Shown piece after piece: positions 57,255 to 64,000 of a DNA stretch of 64,000 nt. This DNA comes from Dastarcus helophoroides (lineage: Eukaryota; Arthropoda; Insecta; Coleoptera; Bothrideridae), in NCBI GenBank assembly GCA_028583605.1, contig CM053334.1, positions 25,501,226-25,565,225 on the forward strand, in the 5' to 3' direction. Numbering within the stretch: the stretch's first letter is position 1; each line of letters opens with the position of its first letter. The position numbers were made by a program, and so were the translations under genes. Below the pieces are notes generated by a model. It ran no database searches. It worked only from the letters and a program-made list of their open reading frames with translations, and was not told the origin of the DNA.

Positions 57255-57755
57255 TACTTTCATAACTATTAAACTTTGTTAACGACACATATCGTCGTTG
57301 CCGTGGAAAAAGTCTTCTATGTGCTGAAATGTAAATTTTACAGAAGAGCAGAAAAACCTATTTATTTGAAAGGGAAGAGACATTCAATTCCCATCAGATT
57401 ACGAAAAGAACCTATTTTTATAAAAAGATGCACATAAAAATTTTTTCCATTGCAGCGGCGATATGTTTTTTTGCTCTCCTTTAAAATTTACATTTCAGCC
57501 CATGGAAGATTTTTTCACGGCAACGGACGATATATTAAAAATTCTACAATGTTTCGATAGATATTTGCTAACACTGGACTAGGTTTCGCTTTACAGTATC
57601 ACAGGCGGTTATACCAGCAATTTGTTTAGCTGTTGTTATGCTAACAAAGTGAAATCTGGTCCGGTGTTAGCAAATAGTTATCGAAACATTGTGGAAATTT
57701 TTAATATTTGTTGCTTTTTAATCGTTAATAAAGTTTAATATTATAAATATTAAAG
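57255..57755. mobile_element. nested foldback element (three inverted pairs)
   Basis: The outer pair is ATTAAACTTTGTTAACGAC with its inverse near 57721-57742. A second pair, GTTGCCGTGGAAAAAGTCTT...CTGAAATGTAAATTTTA, is inverted near 57485-57525, with a third partial version near 57440-57470. A third pair, ACAATGTTTCGATAGATATT and TGCTAACACTGGACTAG, is inverted at about 57650-57705. No coding. Flanking AT-rich blocks are T-rich on the left and A-rich on the right, so symmetry extends beyond the element. Confidence 0.8.
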
Positions 57756-57849
57756 ATTTCACAAACTAAGGGTTGGAAATATCAATTAATTTTTACCTTT
57801 TAGAATGCAATTTTCAAAATTTTTGACCCGATTTTTAAAACTTTCCCCG

Positions 57850-59480
57850 ACAAAAAAAATAAGAGAAAAATGGACGAAAGTTTCTAAGGGCGAACTTTGC
57901 AAATAATACAAGTAATACCTATTAATGGAACTAGGAATTTGTAAAGAAAGCCAACATTTTCGAAAAAATTTTGAAAATCGTTGAAATTGAAAATTAAAAT
58001 CTTCAAAATAAGCTTAAATCCTTAGAAACTGTCAACATTTTAAAAAGAGAGGGCGTTTTAAATGAATAGAAAGTTTTGAAATGTCGAAATTTTCAAAAAG
58101 ACGAAATTCTCCAAAAGCTAAAATTTTCAAAAATATTCGAAAATTTGAAGAAAAGGTTGAAATTTTTAAACAATTTCGAAATTCTGAAAACATAAGGAAA
58201 CAAAAACACCTTAAAATTATTATAAGACAAAAATTTCAAAAAGAGATAAAATTTCGGAAAAATTACAAAAATGAAAATTATTGAAATTTTAAAAATGGAC
58301 GAAAGTTTCTAAGGGCGAACTTTTTAAAGAATATCGAAAATTTTTTAAAGTAAAAAAAATCTAATTAAACGGAACTAGGATTTTGTAAAGAAAGCCAACA
58401 TTTTCGAAAAAATTCTAAATTTTAAAGAATGGCCAAAATTTTCAACAATTTCTAAATTTTGTAAACATATCGAAACCTGAAAAAGTCGAAATTTTTAACA
58501 CAAAATTTTCAATGAAGGGTAAAATTTCGGAAAAATTAGCAAAATTGAAAATTATTTAAATTGGGGAAAATGTCGAAATTATCAAAACAGTTTGGCTTTT
58601 TTCGAACAAAATTTTCAAAAAATATTGAAATTTTCAAAAGTCGCAATTTTGAAAAGAAGGCCAAGATTAAAAAAAATATCGAAATGTTGAAGAAACCGAA
58701 ATTTTCAAAAAAAATCGGAATTTTAAAAAAATGTCGAAACTTAAAAAAAAAGGAAATGTTAAAGTCAAATTTTTTAAAGAAATATGAAGACTTGAAAAAA
58801 GTAGAAAATTTTGAAACATATCGATATTTTGGAAGAATGTGTCGAAATTATTCAAAATTTTGAGATTTAGGAAATAGACTGAAATTCTCGAAAAGCTTCT
58901 AATTTTAAAAAGTCAAAATTTTTATCAAACAGCTGAAATACTTGAGAAATGTAGAAATTCTCCAAAAGATCAAAGCTTCAAAAAAGTCGAAATCTTTAAA
59001 AGAGTGGAAAACATTAAAATTTTGAGAAAAAGTTGAATATTTTGGGAATCCAAATTTTAAAAAGAGTCCTTATTTTGAAATAACAGAAATTTTGAATAAA
59101 TTCCAACTGTTGAAAAACTCTAAATTTTCAAAAAAAAAAATTAGAAGTAAACAAAATTTTATAAAATCAAAATTTTGGAAATTGAATTAAAAAAATACCT
59201 TAAGTTTCAAAAGAAAGACAAAATGTTGAAATTAAGTTAAAATTAGGAAGAAAGGTCAAAATATTGAAAAAAAACATCAACATTTTGAAACAAGTGAATT
59301 TTAAATATAAAAGAATTTTAAAAATAAAGGAAATTTTAAAAATATCGAAAAATCCAACTCTTTAAATCCTATATTTTGAGAAAGACTGAGAAGTTATTAA
59401 AAGATTAAAGCTTTGAACTATTTTAGATGGCAAAAGAATCTACAACTTTCACTATTTTTCAGAGAAATTGTCAATATTTC
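57850..59480. repeat. A-rich repeat block, colinear with 62.9-63.7 kb
   Basis: GGACGAAAGTTTCTAAGGGC occurs at about 57871 and 58285, a tandem step of about 415 bp. Landmarks GTCAACATTTTAAAAAGAG, TTTTCAATGAAGGGTAA and AAAAAGTCAAAATTTTTAT recur in the same order in the 62.9-63.7-kb block. Spurious Lys/Asn-rich frames only. Confidence 0.75.
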
Positions 59481-60705
59481 CACAAATTATCGACTGTTTT
59501 CCGAAAATCTCAATTTGACCGATACAAGATTCATTATTTTTATTTTTGATTTGAATCGCTGCAGAGATTGATTATAACAAGAATCGACATCATTGGTTCA
59601 GCATTTACCAACGCTATACGCAGTGGCCTGGCTCTACCTCTCTCGTAGTAAATTGACTAAAAGAGCTTCATATAGTATCACTGGAAAAAAATTCTGAACT
59701 TTTTAGAATTGAGCTAAAATTTTTGATCGATGGTTTTTTTATAATTATTCAAAAACTGTTAACTCTAAAAGTTTTGAACTGAGAATCTGAAACCTAGAAA
59801 CTAGGAGCTTTTTTTTTCTCTGAGGTCATTTTCTTTTGAGCTACATTATTTAAAAATTTGGATATTCTAATATCCCCTACTTTATGTGCCTACTGTAATG
59901 CAGTACCAATATAATCCTTATTTGCAAAACTTGACCTAAAAGTGCTAACAGGTGGAAGTGAAAAGCTTCTAAAAATCTTAATATAATGGAAGAACAATCG
60001 CGAAAGTAGGACTTGCACTTGGTCGACATTTTTTAAACAAACATGCAGAATGTAACATGTAACTCTTTTCTGAATTCTTAGACATGCCCCCTAAAGAATT
60101 CATTAATCGCTCAGCAGAGAGTATAATAACTAACTGTGATTGTTATAAAGATACAAAGAAAATAAACGCGTGTTACACATGAGCTCCCTTTTGGAAAAAC
60201 GCTCATTAACTTTCAAGTCGTCTAGACTTATTGGGAGAATAATTGATTTCAACACTTGCTAATTAATCTTACCATACATGACTATATTTTGTCCACGTGT
60301 CGTTGTAACGCATTCTCAGAAATGTAGCCATATTGAATTAAGTTCATAAAATACCCATAAAAATACTTAAAATCTATTAGTTGCATGATTTTTATAGAAT
60401 ACTCAAGAAATAACGTCATATTTCAATTAATGTTGACATCTAATACGAAAAATTATTCGTTAATTATTGGTGTTGAAACGTTTATTAAGATTTAATATGC
60501 CGAAGTCGAAGTATTTAAATCGGTATAATTGGATAAGCAATAAGCAGTCTTTAGAACCTTTAAGAAATCTTATTAATTATTAAACACTGGTTGCAGTTTA
60601 GTTGTTAACTTTTTTATTGTTGTTAATTAATAGGCCATATTTATATTATGCCGAGGCCGCACTACCGACCAAGAAGTGACGACATTAATTTGAGTTTTTG
60701 TCTGT
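59481..60705. other. no recognised gene
   Basis: Intron-like sequence of ordinary complexity between an AT-rich block and the second LTR-like copy. No coding piece found. Confidence 0.4.
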
Positions 60706-60712
60706 AAAATAT

Positions 60713-60998
60713 TGTTGCGTGTTATCGGTTCGAAAATTAAGACTTCGTGAATTGTAAACACTTTATTTCAAACTTATTTCGGAACACCACAATTATAATT
60801 CACTTAACTATCAGACTATCTAACTAACTGACTGAGGAAAAGACGACCGCGTATTTATACCCTCCCGGGTTTCTAGAACGGATCTCCGTGCAGACTAAGG
60901 TTGTCGCTTGCGGAAACGTCTGGACCGCTTATATGCCGTATCAATCATTCTCGCGGTCCCACTTACCATTGTCAAATGTTTCTAGAGAGTTCCTTACA
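60713..60998 (-). mobile_element. LTR-like element copy 2
   Basis: On the minus strand it starts TGTAAGG and ends GCAACA, homologous to 9685-10014. Conserved parts in order are TTCTAGAA (60871-60878), TATAAATA (60852-60859), TCAGTCAGTTAGTTAG, GTGAATTATAATTGT and CGATAAC. It also has AATAAA (60762-60767) in the position of an LTR polyadenylation signal, which copy 1 lacks. No adjoining retroelement coding and no clear target duplication. Only one of the heat-shock element dimers is kept. Confidence 0.6.
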
Positions 60999-61855
60999 CT
61001 ACCCAATCACTAATACAAACTTTATAACTATATTTTGTCAGAATATTACTTGAACTCCACTTTCCTTGACTTTTCCCTTTCTTTATTACATCGGACTCCT
61101 TCTTACAAAGATTCAATTTTCTTCCTGTCTAGATGTGGCAAATGTGCACTTTCTTCAATATTATACCAAAAAGAAGTTCCGTTATTGTTAATTTCTGTGG
61201 TGGTTCTTTATGCCTCAATACTGTCAGGAAATAACTAAGGGTTATAAAACATTCCAAACTTTTGGATGTTATTCAAAAAGGTATAAACCTGAAGAAAAGT
61301 AGTCATAAAGAAAAATAAAAAACTGTGAAGTTAAAGGTCCAAGATTCGAGTTTTTAAATCTTGAGTTCAAAATTTTTTGGGCGGCAGAAATTGTTGACTA
61401 ATCATGAGAAAACCATGAGGCGAATGTTTGTTAATTTTTAAAAAGATCTGAGGGCTTTAATAGCTTTTCCAGTAGTTTTATTATAAATCTCTTTCAGATA
61501 ATTTAATTCTAGGACTGGTTCCCAGCCGTGTATGATAAATTTTCACTAAATTATCGTCGTTCAAAGCAATGGGAAATCGTGTGATTAGGGTTTTGCAAAG
61601 CTTTACCTACAAGTCCTACTTATTAGCTTGTGATAACTAAAAGTTTTTCAATATGCGAACGAAACTCAAATGAGAAAAATAGGATCTAATTACAGGTATT
61701 AGCTAAATTTACAAATAACTGGGTCGAAAAAAATATACCGAGTAACTTTTTAATCTCAAATGATACTAAAACACCATAAAGATTTCATTGCGCTCGGAAT
61801 TTGTTGTTTTTTCTAAAAATAAATTTTACTGTAGTTTGGTTCAGATACTGGTGCA
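60999..61855. other. no recognised gene
   Basis: Ordinary AT-rich sequence after the LTR-like copy. A 67-codon frame at 61035 shows no domain. Confidence 0.4.
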
Positions 61856-61859
61856 CCTT

Positions 61860-64000
61860 ATTAAGCTTTTTTTATAAAATTGAGACTTTTAATTTGATAT
61901 CTAGACCTTTTTTTAGGAATTCGGATGCTACTATTAATTTTAACTTTAAATATTCAGCCTGTTAAGTCTCCACTTTACACTTAAATGTCAACTCTATTTC
62001 AAAGTCTTGATTTGTTTAACTCTTTAAAACTCGGTTTCGAAATTACAAACCCCATTCATAGAAAATCCGTTTTCCCTTCTTCAGAAATGAACTCTAATTT
62101 AAATTTTTGGATGTTTTTTCAAACATTTAATTTATTTTAAGCAATTTAATTAAATGAATTGAGAATTATTTAAAATAAAAAGAATTTAATGAGTCCCAGA
62201 ACAATAATGAATTTTTATTTCTGTTAAAAAATAGTTAAAATGTTCACAACTGTTAAATCAGTCGACATTTTTAAAGAGATTCAAAATTTTCCAAAATAAT
62301 CGAAATTTTTAAAATGTAATAATTTTAAGGGAATGTCTAAAACTTGAAAATAATCGAAATTTTGAAGGTCGAAAGTTTCAAATAAATTAAAAATTTTTGC
62401 AGTCGAAATTTTCAAATTATAACAAACTGTAAAACTCTGAGGAAAAGTAAAAATTGTTAAGAAAGGTCGAAATTTAAAAAAGTGACCTCTTTAAATGAAT
62501 AAACAATTATGTTACCAAAATATGTCAAAATATTGAAACACAGAACTTGTCCCCTTGAAACCAAGAAAGATGTGTATCTCTCTGAAGATGACAGGTTTGG
62601 CTGTCGAAACGCGTTAGAGCAACGTTTGTTGTGTGTTTTTTAATCTTTCTTGGCTTCAGGGGACATGTTCTGTATTTTAATTTTTGCTGAAAACCAAGGA
62701 CCAATCAGTTCCACCAAAAGAAAAAGAGAAGACTGATAAACAAAGTAAATTCTTGTTAAATGTCAAATTAGGCTAACATTGAAATAAATTTATTTTCACG
62801 AGTTACTTTTAAAAAAAAAGTTGAATTTTTCAAAGTGAAAATTTACAAAAATTTTTAAGTTTTGGAAAAATCAAAGTTTTTAAAAAGTGGAAAATTGAAG
62901 GTACTCAAAATTTTCAGAGAGAAATAACATTTTAAAAATCATTGAAATTAAAGAATAAAATCTTCTAAATAAGTTGAAATTCTTAGAAAATGTCAACATT
63001 TTGAAAAGAGAGGGAGTTTTAACAGAGCATAAAATTTTGAAATGTCGAAACTTTCAAAAAGTCGAACTTTCCAGAAGCTTAAATTTTCAAAATTTGGAGA
63101 AAAGGCAAAATTTTCAAAGAATTTGGAAATTGTAATAAAAACATGTCGAAGCAAAAAAAAACTATATTATTAAGACAAAATTTTCAAAAAAATATAAAAT
63201 TTAAAAATATGTCCAAATCATCATAAAATATAATTTCCATAAAAAAATTTCGAATTTTTGAACAAATTCCAAATTTTGAAGTCACAATTTTAGAAAATAT
63301 CGAAACTTTCAAAGTTTTTTATTATAAACTAATTTCAAATTTTGAAGAAACATTTTTTTTTAAATTCGAAATTTTGAAGAAATGTCGCTTAAAAAATGAA
63401 ATTTTAAAGACAAAATTTCCAATGGAGGGTAAATGTTCGAAAAAAGTAAAAAGTTTTGGGAAATATCGAAATCTTGAAAAAATGTTTGAAAATTATTCAA
63501 AAAATTGGCACTTTCAAAAAAATAGCCGATATCTATTCAAAAATAATCTAAATTTAAAAAGTCAAAATTTTTATACAATATCGAAATGTTTAAAAAATAT
63601 AGAAATTCTCAAAAGAATAGAAACTTTAAAAAATCAAAATTGCCAAAAGGTTCAAATTTTGGAAAACGCCGAAATTTTGAGAAAATCCCAATTTTAAATA
63701 GAAATTCTCATATTGAAGTGACACTGAAATTTTAAATTAATACCATTTTTTAAAAAACTCGACACATTAAAAAAATTTGAAAAAAATGTTAAAAGACGAA
63801 AAGTGACTTTTGAAAAGAAGGTTACAATTAATGTTATCCAAAAAATATCGAAATTTTGAAAAGGGCCATATTTAAAATAAAATTATTTTAACATGAGTTA
63901 ATTTTTCAAAGGGAAAGTAAAAATTCATAAAAAAAATCAAATTTTGGGACATCAAAAATTTGATTAAAAAATGGACGGTAATCAAGGTTTCAAAAAGATT
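61860..64000. repeat. degenerate AT-rich repeat block, T-rich then A-rich
   Basis: T-rich to about 62120, A-rich from about 62270 to the window end, interrupted by a palindromic element. The 62.93-63.70-kb part is colinear with 57.96-58.97 kb. Frames are low-complexity. Confidence 0.7.
62545..62722. mobile_element. palindromic element, rearranged copy
   Basis: Left arm truncated after GAAACCAAGAAAGATG; centre TCTCTCTGAAGATGACAGG and CGAAACGCGTTAGAGCAACG; right arm CTTTCTTGGCTTCAGGGGAC and the terminus AACCAAGGACCAATCAGTTC. The inner half of the left arm is deleted. Confidence 0.8.

Noticed and set aside
46000..64000. GAS2-domain exon downstream of the third exon
   Set aside because: A Cys-rich GAS2 domain start in phase 0 with an acceptor site was looked for and not seen; it is presumed outside the window.

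Overview
This is a stretch of an AT-rich, transposon-filled animal genome, almost certainly an insect. The one host protein-coding gene I can support is three exons on the + strand (31421-31587, 33270-33416, 45626-45851). They join in frame into 180 residues of a GAS2-like protein: the back part of a calponin-homology (CH) domain followed by an acidic linker. This is the family of Drosophila pigs (pickled eggs) and vertebrate GAS2L. The exons lie in very long introns: more than 31 kb before the first, 1.7 kb, 12.2 kb, then more than 18 kb. The 5' start and the C-terminal GAS2 domain must lie outside the window.

Layout. 1-2.2 kb: a TTCTCC microsatellite and five tandem copies of a LINE 3' segment. 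2.2-9.4 kb: degenerate AT-rich repeats, a broken NARS2-like pseudogene and a ~510-bp tandem duplication. 9.4-12.1 kb: a Harbinger-like MITE, an LTR-like element with heat-shock elements, and a LINE tail. 13-17 kb: AT-rich repeats and a foldback element. 18.4-19.3 kb: a truncated Penelope-like element whose GIY-YIG domain lies between near-identical inverted arms. 21.6-25.3 kb: two different LINEs joined at their 5' ends, a mariner fragment and a palindromic element. 25.3-29.5 kb: AT-rich repeats with more palindromic elements. 31.4-45.9 kb: the GAS2-like exons; the second intron holds two nested hAT elements with perfect 8-bp target-site duplications, LINE fragments, a Tc1 pseudogene, a TA-flanked inverted-repeat element and another hAT. 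46-47.5 kb: mariner and LINE fragments. 48-64 kb: mostly strand-switching AT-rich repeats including a ~540-bp higher-order array, a 20-bp tandem array, a foldback transposase pair, a nested foldback and a second LTR-like copy.

The host gene is the only unit likely to make a cellular product. Nearly everything else is mobile DNA in its introns. The most notable signals are the heat-shock-type promoter in a repeated LTR-like element, and an AT-rich repeat class whose T-rich and A-rich halves alternate. One block of that class is carried inside a precisely bounded hAT element, and blocks at 58 and 63 kb are colinear copies of each other. All calls come from reading the sequence; no database search was possible.
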